A DNA stretch of 64,000 nt from Streptomyces sp. MST-110588. Lineage in GTDB: Bacteria > Actinomycetota > Actinomycetes > Streptomycetales > Streptomycetaceae. The position numbers and the translations under genes were made by a program. This document shows, one piece after another, positions 15,942 through 26,258 of this stretch (positions within the stretch are counted from its first letter, which is position 1; each line of letters opens with the position of its first letter). Under the pieces are notes generated by a model. It was not told the DNA's origin. It saw nothing but the letters and a program-made list of their open reading frames with translations, and did no database searches. The stretch covers positions 3,484,001 through 3,548,000 of the forward strand of contig NZ_CP074380.1 of the NCBI RefSeq assembly GCF_022695595.1. The letters are read 5' to 3'.

Positions 15942-17225
15942 TCAGCCTGCGCGGAGGGCCGCGGTCATGGCCTCGACGGCCAGGAGGGGGGCGACGTTGC
16001 GGTCCAGGGCCCGGCGGCAGGCGATGACCGCTTCTATCCGGCGCAGGGTGCGTTCCGGGGTGGAGGAGGTGGCGATGCGCTGGAGGCTGTCGCGGACCTC
16101 GTCGTTCGCCAGCGGCACCGAGGAGCCGAGCTGGAGGGCCAGCACATCGCGGTAGAAGCCGGTGAGGTCGGTCAGGGCCAGGTCGAGGCTGTCGCGCTGG
16201 GTGCGGGTGGAGCGGCGCTTCTGCTTGTCCTGGAGCTCTTTCATCGCGCCCGCGGTGCCGCGCGGCAGCCGGCCGCCCGTACCGGCCGCGGCGCCGAGCG
16301 CCGCGCGCAGCTCCTCGGTCTCCTTCGCGTCGACATCCTCCGCCACCTGCTTGGCGTCCTCGGCCGCGGCGTCGATCAGTTCCTGGGCCGCCTTGAGACA
16401 GCCGCCGATGTCGTCGATGCGCAGCGGCAGCTTCAGGACGGCGGCGCGGCGGGCGCGGGCCCGCTCGTCGGTGGCCAGCCGGCGGGCCCGGCCGATGTGC
16501 CCCTGGGTGGCCTGCGCGGCGATCCGGGCGGCCTCGGGCTCGATGCCGTCCCGGCGTACGAGGACGTCGGCGACCGCACTGACCGGGGGCGTCCGCAGGG
16601 TGACGTGCCGGCAGCGGGAGCGGATGGTGGGCAGTACGTCCTCGATGGAGGGCGCGCACAGCAGCCATACGGTGCGCGGCGCGGGCTCCTCCACGGCCTT
16701 GAGGAGGACGTTGCCGGCGCCCTCGGTGAGCCGGTCGGCGTCCTCCAGGACGATCACCTGCCAGCGACCGCCCGCCGGGGCGAGGGAGGCGCGCCGTACC
16801 AGGTCACGGGTCTCCTTCACACCGATCGAGAGCAGGTCCGTACGGACGACCTCCACGTCGGCGTGGGTGCCTACCAGGCTCGTATGGCAGCCGTCACAGA
16901 AACCGCAGCCGGGGGCACCGCCGAGCGCGCGGTCCGGGCTGACGCACTGGAGGGCGGCGGCGAAGGCACGGGCGGCGGTGGACCGTCCGGAGCCGGGCGG
17001 GCCCGTGAACAGCCAGGCGTGGGTCATCTTGGACGTGCCGGCCCGCACGCCCGGCTCGCCTTCACCCGGCGCGCCTTCACCCGGTGCGCCCGGGTCCCCG
17101 GACGCCTGCCCCATGAGATCCGCGGGCACGCTCTCGGCCGTCACCAAGGCGTCCGCGTCCCGCGCTGCGGCGGCGAGCTGCTCCGCCAGCCGGTCCTGGC
17201 CGACCAGGTCGTCCCACACCGCCAT
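15942..17225 (-). CDS. holB: DNA polymerase III subunit delta'
   Basis: Clamp-loader subunit of 427 aa. MAVWDDLVGQDRLAEQLAAA start, Walker A GPPGSGRST, zinc-binding cysteines around GCGFCDGCH, and the SRC sensor motif in IRSRCRHV. A short Gly-Pro-Glu repeat (GAPGEGAPGEGEPG) is inserted before the P-loop region. The C-terminal collar domain follows from about residue 230. It lies 94 bp after tmk on the same strand, the conserved tmk-holB arrangement, so they are probably cotranscribed. ATG at 17225 gives full length. Confidence 0.93.
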   Translation of the reverse strand: MAVWDDLVGQDRLAEQLAAAARDADALVTAESVPADLMGQASGDPGAPGEGAPGEGEPGVRAGTSKMTHAWLFTGPPGSGRSTAARAFAAALQCVSPDRALGGAPGCGFCDGCHTSLVGTHADVEVVRTDLLSIGVKETRDLVRRASLAPAGGRWQVIVLEDADRLTEGAGNVLLKAVEEPAPRTVWLLCAPSIEDVLPTIRSRCRHVTLRTPPVSAVADVLVRRDGIEPEAARIAAQATQGHIGRARRLATDERARARRAAVLKLPLRIDDIGGCLKAAQELIDAAAEDAKQVAEDVDAKETEELRAALGAAAGTGGRLPRGTAGAMKELQDKQKRRSTRTQRDSLDLALTDLTGFYRDVLALQLGSSVPLANDEVRDSLQRIATSSTPERTLRRIEAVIACRRALDRNVAPLLAVEAMTAALRAG

Positions 17226-17319
17226 CGCCGCCCCGCCTTTCCGTTCCGTTACGTCGCGTCTGAATCATTGTGGTGCACCCCACTGACAATCGACGCCGAG
17301 GACGGGGCGGCGGCGGACG

Positions 17320-20300
17320 TCAGCCGCGCCTGCCGCGGCGGCCCCGGCCCTGACCCCGTCCGCCGTCGTCGCCGTCCTCGGCCCAGCCCCCGGCACCGCG
17401 CTCCTCGGCCCGCTCGTCACCGCGCGGGCCCAGAAGCTCGTCGGCGAGCGTGGGCAGGTCGTCGAGCGGGGTCTCCTCCGCCCAGCTCGGCCGCGGCCGG
17501 TCGCGCGGGGCGGGCTCGACCGGACGGCCCGTGGCGGGATCGATCTGCGGCAGTTCCCGCGTCCGCTCCACACCCGTGTCGGGTGCGGGCATGGCCGTAC
17601 GGGGCTCCTCGGGACGGAACACCCACGGCGGCACCCGGTCTGCGGGGTCGTCCTCCTGCCGCAGATGCGGCTGCCGCGGCCCCGGCTGCGGGTACCGGCG
17701 GTCCTGCGGGGCCGGCCCGCCCTGCCGGTCACCGCCGTGCGCCGGTGTGCCGGGCCAGGTCACCCGGCCCTGGGGCTGTACGGGCGGCAGGACGGCCGTC
17801 TCGTCCGCGGCGTTCACGGGCCGTACGGGCGGCAGCACAGCCGTCTCGTCCGCCGCACCCGGCACACCGGTCACTCCGGTCACTCCGGACGCTCCGGGGG
17901 CACTCGACGCGCCGGTCGCACCAGCCACATCTGCGCCCGGCGAGTCCTCCGGACCGCCGTCCGCCCGCTCGCCCTTACGCAGGTTGACGACAGGCGTCGG
18001 GGTCGTCGGCGCATCGGAGTCGACCGTTCCGGCAACACCACGCGAATCAGCGGCACCATCGGAATCACCGGCACCACCCGCCCCGGCGCTACCACCAGCC
18101 GCAGCCGTCCCGGCCGCCGCCGCGTTCGAAGCCGCTGCCGCTGCCGCCAGCCGCGCCTGTTCCGCCCGCAGCAGCGCCTCCTCGGCCTTGCGCTGCTTCT
18201 CCAGACGCCGTTCCTCGGCCTCCGCCCGCAGCCGCGCCTCCTCCTCGGCCTGCTTGCGCCGCCGCTCCGCCTCCGCGGCCCGCGCGCGCTCCTCGGCCGC
18301 ACGCCGCCTGCGCTCCTCCTCCGCCGCCTGGCGTGCCTCCTCGGCGCGCCGACGGGCCTCCTCGGCCTGCCGGGCCGCCTCGCGCGCCTTGGCCTCCTCG
18401 ATCTCGCGGCGCTTGCGCTCCTCCTCCTCGGCGCGCAGCTTGGCGAGCTGTTCCTGCCGCTCGCGCTCGGCGCGCTCCTCCTCGGCCTTGCGTGCCGCTT
18501 CTTCCTCGGCCTTGCGCCGGGCCTCTTCCTCCGCCGCCCTGCGCGCCTCGTCGCGGGCCTTGATCTCGGCCTCGGACAGCGGGAGGACCTGGTCCAGGCG
18601 GTGGCGTACGACCGTGGTGACGGCCTCGGGCTCCTGGCCCGCGTCGACGACGAGGTAGCGCGCGGGGTCGGCGGCGGCCAGGGTCAGGAACCCCGTCCGT
18701 ACCCGCTGGTGGAATTCGGCCGGCTCGGACTCCATCCGGTCCGGCGCCTCGGTGAACCGCTCCCGGGCGGTCTGCGGCGACACGTCCAGCAGCACCGTCA
18801 GGTGCGGGACCAGGCCCTCGGTCGCCCAGCGCGAGATACGGGCGATCTCCGTGGGGGCCAGGTTCCGTCCGGCGCCCTGATAGGCGACGGAGGAGTCGAT
18901 GTAGCGGTCGGTGATGACGACCGCGCCGCGCTCCAGGGCGGGCCGGATGACGCTGTTGACGTGCTCGGCACGGTCGGCGGCGAACAGCAGCGCCTCCGCC
19001 CGGTCGGACAGGCCCGAGGTCTTCACGTCCAGGATGATCGAACGCAGCCGCTTGCCGATGGCGGTCGCGCCGGGCTCGCGGGTGACCACGACCTCGTGGC
19101 CCTTGCCGCGGATCCACTCCGCCAGCGCCTGGACCTGGGTGGATTTCCCGGCGCCGTCGCCGCCGTCCAGGGCGATGAAGAAGCCGGTCGGGAAGGGCGC
19201 CTGGGCCGGCTCGGCACCGTGCAGCGCCGCGCGCAGATCGCGCCGCAGCGGTACGCCCTGCCGGTCGTCCAGCTTGGACAGCACCCACGCCGCGACCGGC
19301 AGCAGCAGCGCGCCCGCCAGCATCAGGACGAACGCGGCGCCGCCGTGTGCGAAGACGAACGCGCCCTCCCCGAGGTGGTGCGGGCCGATGGCCGCCGCCA
19401 GCAGGGGCGCCAGGACGGCGGCCAGTGCGAGCGCGAGCCGTACGACCGCATGCAGGTGTCCGGTCATCCGGGCGGCACGCGGCTCCTCGGTCTCCTGCTC
19501 CAGGAGCGTGTGTCCGGTGTTGGCCGTGACGCCCGCGCCGAACCCGGCCAGCAGCGCCAGCAGCAGGACGGTCGTCGTGTCCGGCACCAGGCCCATGGCC
19601 AGCAGCGCCAGACCCGTGACGGCCACCGCGAGGGCCAGCAGCCGGCGCCGGGAGAGGGTGGGCAGCACCTTGCGGGCGCCGCGGATGCCCAGGACGGGCC
19701 CGCCGCTCAGCGCGAGCACCAGCAGTGCGAAGCCGACCGGTCCGCCTCCGAGGTCGACGGCGTGCAGGACGCAGACCGCGACGGCCGCGGCGATCGCGGC
19801 GGCCGTCGCGGCGCAGGCCAGGACGAGCAGCGGCACCGCTCCCGTACGGCCCTTGTCGACACCGCCGCCCGCGTCGGCCGCGCCGCTGCCGTCGCCGCCA
19901 CCGTTCCGGTCGGAGTCACCGGCCGGTCCGGCACCGGCCTGCCCGGCACCGGCCTGCCCGCCGACGGCCTGCCCGGCACCGGTCTGCCCAGCGCCGGCCT
20001 GCCCGGCACCGGCGCCCGGCCCGCGCTTGGGCCGCCGCAGCCCCTCCAGCGGGGAGCGCGGGCGCGGCGTCGGAAGGGCGGGCAGTTGGACGAAGTAGAG
20101 GATCGATACGGACGCGGCGAAGAGACCGGCGGCCACATACGAGCCCAGCGCGGCCTGATGGGTCTGGAACCACGAGATCCCGGTGCCCAGCAGATTCCCG
20201 AGCAGCGTGACCAGCATCAGCGCGGCGGCGGCCAGCGGCAGCGCCACGAACGCCGTACGCAGCGTCAGGCGGCGCAGCGCGTCCAGATTGTCCGGCAGCG

Positions 20301-20870
20301 GTCGTACGGCCGCGCCCTCAATGGGAGGCGCGGGCAGCAGCCCGGGCGCCGCGCTCTCCCGCGCGACGGTCCATACGCGCTCGGCCGCGCCCATGAGGAA
20401 GACGGTGACCAGCAGCCAGATGAGCGCGCCGCGCGGCGTCCAGTCGATCCACAGGGGCGCGAGGACCAGCAGGACCAGCCGCAGCCCGTCCGCGCCGATC
20501 ATCGTCCAGCGCCGGTCGAGGGTGCCGCCCGGCGCGGTGAGCGCGGACAGCGGGCCCAGCAGTACGGCCCCGAAGAGGAGCGTCGCCAGCATGCGTACGG
20601 CGAAGACGGTGGTGACCGCCAGTGCCGCACCCCGGTAGCCGCCGCCGAAGACGGGCTGGCCGGTGAGGGGGACGTACAGCGCCGCCTGGAGTGCGAGCAG
20701 GACCAGCACCAGCAGGGACAGGGCATCGCCGATGCCCCCGACGAACTGCGCGCTCCACAGCCGCTTCAGCGGGGGTGGCGGAGCAGCGCACGTACGGCGC
20801 GCTCGCGGGAGTCCGCGACCAGGGCGCCGGATGTGGGGGGCACGACCGTCGGTAGCTCGGCACGCGTCAT
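17320..20870 (-). CDS. tmk: Thymidylate kinase fused to an MFS-like membrane domain, apparent frameshift near the start
   Basis: Makes dTDP from dTMP. About 1,180 aa: an N-terminal transporter-like region with some 10-12 hydrophobic helices, interrupted by a Gly-Ala-Gln repeat (19921-20010), then the kinase (GGDGAGKST P-loop, TREPGAT, DRYIDSS, about residues 560-770). A long Glu/Ala/Arg/Lys coiled coil (18130-18560) and a disordered tail follow. Streptomyces tmk genes commonly have this architecture. The ATG at 20870 encodes MTRAELPTVVPPTSGALVAD and RERAVRALLRHP, then hits TGA. Adding one base to the C5 run at 20771-20775 joins it to PLKRLWSAQFVGG. A probable homopolymer-length error. Confidence 0.85.
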
Positions 20871-21098
20871 TCCGCCAGCCTATCGGCCGTAAACGACATG
20901 CTGGGCGCACGACCGAACAAATGGGCGGATACCGAGCCGGTCACCGGTGGGCGGCGGACCGGTTGCGGACCGGTCCCGGAGGGGCGCCACGGCGGCGCGG
21001 GCCCCGCCCGGCCCGGGGCCCGGCGGGGCGTGTGCGGGGATGCGCCGGCGCCCGTCAGAGCCCCGGGCGCCCCCGCGTCCGCCGTACGATTCCTCCGC

Positions 21099-23996
21099 TC
21101 AGCCGTCGCTCGCCTGCCCCGCGGCGGCCGTCGTCTTCTTCGCCGCGGTCTTCTTCGCCGCGGTGGTCTTGGCCGCCGTGGTCTTCTTGGCCGCCGTGGT
21201 CTTCTTCGCCGCGGTCGTCTTCTTCGCCGCCGTGGTCTTCTTGGCGGCCGTGGTCTTCTTGGCGGCCGTGGTCTTCTTCGCGGCCGTCTTCTTGACCGCC
21301 TTCTTGGCGGCCTTCTTCGCCGGCCCCTTGGCCCGCTTCTCCGCCAGCAGCTCGTACCCGCGCTCGGGCGTGATCGTCTCGACGTCGTCGTCCCGCCGCA
21401 GCGTGGCGTTGGTCTCGCCGTCCGTCACGTACGGACCGAAGCGCCCGTCCTTGACGACCACCGGCCGCTCGCTCACCGGGTCCGTGCCCAGCTCCTTCAG
21501 CGGCGGCTTGGCCGCGGCCCGCCCCCGCTGCTTGGGCTGCGCGTAGATCGCCAGCGCCTCGTCCAGCGTGATGGTGAAGAGCTGCTCCTCGCTCTCCAGG
21601 GAGCGCGAGTCGGTGCCCTTCTTCAGGTACGGGCCGTACCGGCCGTTCTGCGCGGTGATCTCCACGCCCTCGGCGTCCTTGCCCACGACCCGCGGCAGCG
21701 ACATCAGCTTGAGCGCGTCCTGGAGCGTGACCGTATCCAGCGACATCGACTTGAAGAGCGAGGCGGTGCGCGGCTTGACCGCGTTCTTGCCGGTCTTGGG
21801 CGTGCCCTCGGGCAGGACCTCGGTGACGTACGGGCCGTAGCGGCCGTCCTTCGCCACGATCTGGTGCCCGGTCTCCGGGTCCGTGCCCAGTTCGAAGTCG
21901 CCGCTCGGCTTGGCCAGCAGCTCCTCCGCCAGCTCCACCGTCAGCTCGTCGGGCGCCAGGTCGTCGGGCACGTCCGCGCGCTGGTGGCCCTCGGCGTCCT
22001 TCTCGCCGCGCTCCACGTACGGGCCGTAGCGGCCCACCCGCAGCACGATGCCGTTGCCGACGGGGAAGGAGGAGACCTCCCGGGCGTCGATCGCGCCCAG
22101 GTCCGTGACCAGCTCCTTCAGGCCGCCGAGGTGGTCGCCGTCGCCGTTGCCGGCGTCCGCGGCGCCGGCGGGGATGCCCGCCGAGCCCTCCGCGCCCTCA
22201 CCGAAGTAGAAGCGGCGCAGCCACGGCACGGACTGGGCCTCGCCGCGCGCGATGCGGTCGAGGTCGTCCTCCATCTTGGCGGTGAAGTCGTAGTCGACCA
22301 GCCGCCCGAAGTGCTTCTCCAGCAGGTTGACCACGGCGAAGGACAGGAAGGACGGCACCAGGGCCGTGCCCTTCTTGAAGACGTAGCCGCGGTCCAGGAT
22401 CGTGCCGATGATCGAGGCGTACGTGGAGGGGCGGCCGATCTCGCGCTCCTCCAGCTCCTTGACGAGCGTGGCCTCGGTGTAGCGGGCGGGCGGCTTGGTG
22501 GCGTGCCCGTCGGCGGTGATCTCGCGCGCCGTCAGCGCGTCGCCCTCCTGGACCTGCGGCAGCCGCCGCTCGCGGTCGTCCAGCTCCGCGTTCGGGTCGT
22601 CCGCGCCTTCCACGTACGCCTTGAGGAAGCCGTGGAAGGTGATGGTCTTGCCGGACGCGCTGAACTCGACGTCCCGGCCGTCGGCGGCCCGGCCACCGAT
22701 CTTGACCGTGACGGAGTTGCCGGTCGCGTCCTTCATCTGGGAGGCGACGGTCCGCTTCCAGATCAGCTCGTAGAGCCGGAACTGGTCGCCGGTCAGGCCG
22801 GTCTCCGCGGGGGTACGGAAACGGTCGCCCGAGGGGCGGATCGCCTCGTGCGCCTCCTGGGCGTTCTTGACCTTGCCGGCGTAGCTGCGCGGCTTGTCGG
22901 GCAGGTAGTCGGCGCCGTAGAGCTGCGTCACCTGCGCGCGGGCCGCGGCCACCGCGGTGTCCGAGAGCGTGGTGGAGTCCGTACGCATATAGGTGATGAA
23001 GCCGTTCTCATACAGCTTCTGCGCCACCTGCATGGTGGCCTTGGCGCCGAAACCGAGCTTGCGGCTGGCCTCCTGCTGGAGGGTGGTCGTACGGAAGGGG
23101 GCGTACGGCGAGCGGCGGTAGGGCTTGGACTCCACCGACCGTACGGCGAAGTCGGTGTCCTCAAGGGCCGCGGCCAGCGCCCGCGCGTTCGCCTCGTCCA
23201 GGTGGAGGACCTGGTCGTTCTTGAGCCGGCCGTCGGAACCGAAGTCCCGGCCCTGGGCGACCCGGCGGCCGTCGACACCGGCCAGCTTGGCGGTCAGGGT
23301 GGCGGGATCGCTCGGGTCACCGACGCGTCCCGTGGAGAACGTGCCGGTCAGGTCCCAGTACTCGGCGGAGCGGAAGGCGATCCGCTCGCGCTCCCGCTCG
23401 ACGACCAGGCGGGTGGCCACCGACTGCACACGGCCCGCCGACAGCCGCGGCATGACCTTCTTCCACAGGACCGGCGAGACCTCGTAGCCGTAGAGGCGGT
23501 CGAGGATACGGCGGGTCTCCTGGGCGTCGACCAGCTTCTTGTTCAGCTCGCGCGGGTTGGCCACGGCCGCCCGGATCGCGTCCTTGGTGATCTCGTGGAA
23601 GACCATCCGGTGGACCGGGACCTTGGGCTTGAGGATCTCCTGGAGGTGCCAGGCGATGGCCTCGCCCTCGCGGTCCTCATCGGTGGCCAGGAAGAGTTCG
23701 TCGGACTCGGCCAGCAGCTCCTTGAGCTTCTTGACCTGGTCCTTCTTGTCGCTGTTGACCACATAGATCGGCTGGAAGTCGGCGTCGACGTTCACGCCGA
23801 GGCGGGCCCAGGACTCGCCCTTGTACTTCGCCGGGACCTCTGCCGCGCCGTTCGGCAGGTCGCGGATGTGCCCGACGCTGGCTTCGACCACGTAGCCGGG
23901 GCCGAGATAGCCCTTGATCGTCTTCGCCTTGGCAGGCGACTCGACGATGACGAGTCGGCGGCCGCCGCCCTGTGCGGTCTCGCTGGTCGGGGACAA
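21099..23996 (-). CDS. topA: DNA topoisomerase I
   Basis: Type IA topoisomerase that relaxes negative supercoils. Toprim: VIVESPAKAKTIKGYLG and DEDREGEAIAWHL; active-site Tyr in FITYMRTDST; further NGRYGPYL-type repeats C-terminal to the core (five or so RYGPY motifs), replacing zinc fingers as in actinobacteria. The last about 75 residues are a Lys/Ala-rich tail. The TTG at 23996 gives the family N-terminus LSPTSETAQGGGRRLVIVES; the frame is open to 24101 but that part lacks homology. Stand-alone gene with an upstream spacer of about 500 bp. Confidence 0.95.
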   Translation of the reverse strand: MSPTSETAQGGGRRLVIVESPAKAKTIKGYLGPGYVVEASVGHIRDLPNGAAEVPAKYKGESWARLGVNVDADFQPIYVVNSDKKDQVKKLKELLAESDELFLATDEDREGEAIAWHLQEILKPKVPVHRMVFHEITKDAIRAAVANPRELNKKLVDAQETRRILDRLYGYEVSPVLWKKVMPRLSAGRVQSVATRLVVERERERIAFRSAEYWDLTGTFSTGRVGDPSDPATLTAKLAGVDGRRVAQGRDFGSDGRLKNDQVLHLDEANARALAAALEDTDFAVRSVESKPYRRSPYAPFRTTTLQQEASRKLGFGAKATMQVAQKLYENGFITYMRTDSTTLSDTAVAAARAQVTQLYGADYLPDKPRSYAGKVKNAQEAHEAIRPSGDRFRTPAETGLTGDQFRLYELIWKRTVASQMKDATGNSVTVKIGGRAADGRDVEFSASGKTITFHGFLKAYVEGADDPNAELDDRERRLPQVQEGDALTAREITADGHATKPPARYTEATLVKELEEREIGRPSTYASIIGTILDRGYVFKKGTALVPSFLSFAVVNLLEKHFGRLVDYDFTAKMEDDLDRIARGEAQSVPWLRRFYFGEGAEGSAGIPAGAADAGNGDGDHLGGLKELVTDLGAIDAREVSSFPVGNGIVLRVGRYGPYVERGEKDAEGHQRADVPDDLAPDELTVELAEELLAKPSGDFELGTDPETGHQIVAKDGRYGPYVTEVLPEGTPKTGKNAVKPRTASLFKSMSLDTVTLQDALKLMSLPRVVGKDAEGVEITAQNGRYGPYLKKGTDSRSLESEEQLFTITLDEALAIYAQPKQRGRAAAKPPLKELGTDPVSERPVVVKDGRFGPYVTDGETNATLRRDDDVETITPERGYELLAEKRAKGPAKKAAKKAVKKTAAKKTTAAKKTTAAKKTTAAKKTTAAKKTTAAKKTTAAKTTAAKKTAAKKTTAAAGQASDG
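21117..21330 (-). repeat. In-frame tandem repeat encoding the AAKKTT tail of TopA
   Basis: About eight near-identical 18-bp units (for example gtcttcttcgccgcggtg) encode repeated AAKKTTA. Lysine tails of this type raise processivity and DNA affinity in actinobacterial TopA (known for Streptomyces and mycobacteria). Units differ at third positions only, so the protein repeat is under selection while copy number can drift. Confidence 0.85.
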
Positions 23997-24509
23997 CTTC
24001 GCTCTTCTCTCCGGTCGGCGCTGAGTGGTACCTCCGGTGGCGGATGGCCCTGGAGGCGGACAGTGCGGTGACGCTTGACGCTGCGGAGTGTGACGGTACA
24101 TCCCGCCCCCGTGTCAAACGGAAAAACCCCGCAACGCCACTCGAACGGTAACCCGACTACATGCCTTCATGCCGCCCGGACCGGACACAGGCCCGTGGCC
24201 CGCGCGCGTCGGCGGGAAATCCGCCGGGGGTCGCGGCCGGTGGCACGGGCGGTGGTGTGGCCGGTGGCACGGGCGGTGGACAGGGCCGCGGGGTCGGCTG
24301 AAGGCGGGGGCGGACACGGCTGACGGGTACGGGCTGGCGCGGGCGGCGGGTCGGGTGGGGGCGGGCGGCGGGTCGGGTGGGGGCGAGCGACGGGTCGGGT
24401 GGGGCGAGCGACGGGTCGGGTGGGGGTGAGCGCGGGCGGCGGGCGCGGCGGGCGCCCTCGGAGCGGATCACCTCACATCCCTGCCACCCCGCGCAAGGCT
24501 GCTGGCAAG
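23997..24509 (+). other. Spacer between topA and the DUF2752 gene, with GC-rich minisatellite
   Basis: No credible gene. It contains the topA promoter region and, at about 24230-24430, tandem GGTGGCACGGGCGGTGG-type and GGGTCGGGTGGGGGCGAGCG-type units (three to four copies each). The repeats give long shadow frames on both strands without protein-like composition. Confidence 0.7.
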
Positions 24510-25070
24510 ATGGGCGCAGAACCACCGGTCCGGCCCTTTCCCTCTTTCTCTCCCTTTCCCCCTCGGGTCCCCTCCGTGTCCTTCGATCCCCCTGGCCCCT
24601 CCAGGCCCTCCGGCTCATCCGGCTCGTCCGGCTCGTCCGGCTCGTTCGGCTCATCTGATCCCGTCGGCCATCGGCCGGCCCGGGCGGTCCGTGTCTCGAC
24701 CCTCCGGTGGACGGCGGCCCTCGCGGCACTCGGCACGCTCGGCGCGGTCTACCTGTGGCACACCGATCCGCACCGCCCGGGCCAGATCCTGCTCCCGTGC
24801 CCGTTCAAGTGGGCGACCGGGCTGCTGTGCCCTGCCTGCGGCGGCACCCGGCTGGCGTACGACCTGATGCACGGCGACCTCCCGGCGGCCTTCCACGACA
24901 ACGCCGCCCTGCTGGTGCTGGGCGTGCCGGTGGCAGGTCTGTTCTTCGGGCGCTGGCTGTACGAAGGGCTGCGCGGGCGGCGCTTCGCGCCCCGGTTCGG
25001 GGCGCGTGGGAACGCGGTCGCCCTGGGGACCGCCGTCCTGTGGATGGTCCTGCGCAACGTCGTCGGCTGA
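24510..25070 (+). CDS. DUF2752 family membrane protein
   Basis: After a Pro/Ser-rich N-terminus (including a SGSSGSSGS repeat from the 9-bp unit tccggctcg at 24605-24655) comes the DUF2752 signature CPFKWATGLLCPACGGTRLA followed by YDLMHGDLPAAFHDN. There are about three transmembrane helices (LAALGTLGAVYLW, ALLVLGVPVAGLFFG, AVALGTAVLWMVL). The Cys pair in CPxCGGTR is invariant in the family; function unknown. The true start is uncertain: ATG 24510 is used, but a GTG nearer RVSTLRWTAA would remove the low-complexity part. Confidence 0.7.
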   Translation: MGAEPPVRPFPSFSPFPPRVPSVSFDPPGPSRPSGSSGSSGSSGSFGSSDPVGHRPARAVRVSTLRWTAALAALGTLGAVYLWHTDPHRPGQILLPCPFKWATGLLCPACGGTRLAYDLMHGDLPAAFHDNAALLVLGVPVAGLFFGRWLYEGLRGRRFAPRFGARGNAVALGTAVLWMVLRNVVG

Positions 25071-25255
25071 GCGCCGTACGTCGGCCGAGCGGCGCACGTC
25101 GGCCCCCGCGGTCATATGTGAGCGCGGAGGCCGACGTCCTGCCTGTTCTCTTGTCTTTTCTTTGTTCTTTTTCTCGGTCTTCCGGGCCTACACCGGCTCT
25201 TCCAAGAGACGTACGGTTACGTACGGTGTCCTAACAGTCAGCCGCATCGACCGGG

Positions 25256-25663
25256 TCAGCGGACGGTGACCTTGAAGACCGGCGAAACGACGCCGCCACC
25301 GGCCATACGGAGCTGGTTGACGCCCTTGATGCCGAGCTTGACGCGCAGCGAGAAGGCACCGGACTTGTTGACCGGGGCGCTCGCGGGCAGCGAGACCCAC
25401 TTGGCGCCCTGCTTCTGCTGGAGCGTGACCTTCGTACCGGCCTTGACACCGGTGGAGGTGCCCGTGACGCGGAACTGCTCCCAGGCCTTGACCGTGCCGA
25501 CGCTCGCCTTGGCGGTGAGCGTTGCCTTCTTCGGAGCCTTGGCGGCGACGGCGGCGGAGTGCGCGGTCGCAGAAGTGGGAGCGGCGGACGCGGCGGACGC
25601 GGCACCGGCTACGAGAGCGGCGCTGAGAACACCGGTGGCGGCGAGGCGGTATGCACGGTTCAT
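25256..25663 (-). CDS. Small secreted protein of unknown function
   Basis: 135 aa with a classic signal peptide (NRAYRLAATGVLSAALVAGA, cleavage near ASA-AP) and a mature beta-rich domain (VKAWEQFRVTGTSTGVKAGT, VTLQQKQGAKWVSLPAS, FSLRVKLGIKGVNQLR). This looks like one immunoglobulin-like or calcineurin-like beta sandwich, as in many Streptomyces secreted proteins. The ATG at 25663 has GGAGG 7 bases upstream; the longer frame to 25702 lacks such a site. No enzymatic motif visible. Confidence 0.75.
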   Translation of the reverse strand: MNRAYRLAATGVLSAALVAGAASAASAAPTSATAHSAAVAAKAPKKATLTAKASVGTVKAWEQFRVTGTSTGVKAGTKVTLQQKQGAKWVSLPASAPVNKSGAFSLRVKLGIKGVNQLRMAGGGVVSPVFKVTVR

Positions 25664-25856
25664 TACGTGTTCCTCCCAAATGAGCCTGTTGTTGGCCTTC
25701 AATGAAGAACACGGCAGAATCGCCGCGATGGTTGCGTCACATGCGACATGGTTTTTTCGCAGGGCCGTATGCGACCTGAAGTGAACGGTGTGATTGCTGT
25801 GACCCCGCGCCTTGCAGGGGCCTGCGGGGCCTACAGAACCTAGGGGTCTACAGAAG

Positions 25857-26054
25857 CTAGAGGGACAGCAGCAGCCAGCAGCCCGTCGTCAGGAACAGCA
25901 CGCCCGACAGCAGCGCAACGGTGATGCCGAGCGGCCGGCTCACGCCCTCGGCGACCGGCTCACCCGTACGTCCTCGTACCCCGGTCCACAGCAGCAGTCC
26001 GGCGCCGAACAGCGCGAACGCCACACCGGCGAACGCCTGGGGTCCACTCTCCAT
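25857..26054 (-). CDS. Small two-helix membrane protein
   Basis: 65 aa with two hydrophobic segments (AFAGVAFALFGAGLLLW and PLGITVALLSGVLFLTTGCW) separated by a charged loop. Composition is protein-like and position-specific GC fits this strand. No family recognised. Confidence 0.5.
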   Translation of the reverse strand: MESGPQAFAGVAFALFGAGLLLWTGVRGRTGEPVAEGVSRPLGITVALLSGVLFLTTGCWLLLSL

Positions 26055-26258
26055 GCGCGCAGCGTGGCACCCCGCGGCGGCGCCCGGGCCAACGCCGGGT
26101 GAACGCCACCCCGTTGGCCTCGGACGCCGCCGTACGGCTCGGTGGCCGACCGCGCCTCAGCAGCCCCGCTGCTTCAGCCCCGCCTTACCCGACCCGCCCG
26201 CTTCAGCCCCGTCGCTTCAGCCGCGCCTTACCAACCCCACCGCTTCAGCCGCGCCTCG

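Noticed and set aside
20898..24071. 1,057-codon plus-strand open frame opposite topA
   Set aside because: Antisense shadow: Leu/Arg/Val/Asp-rich without domains, while topA is complete on the minus strand.
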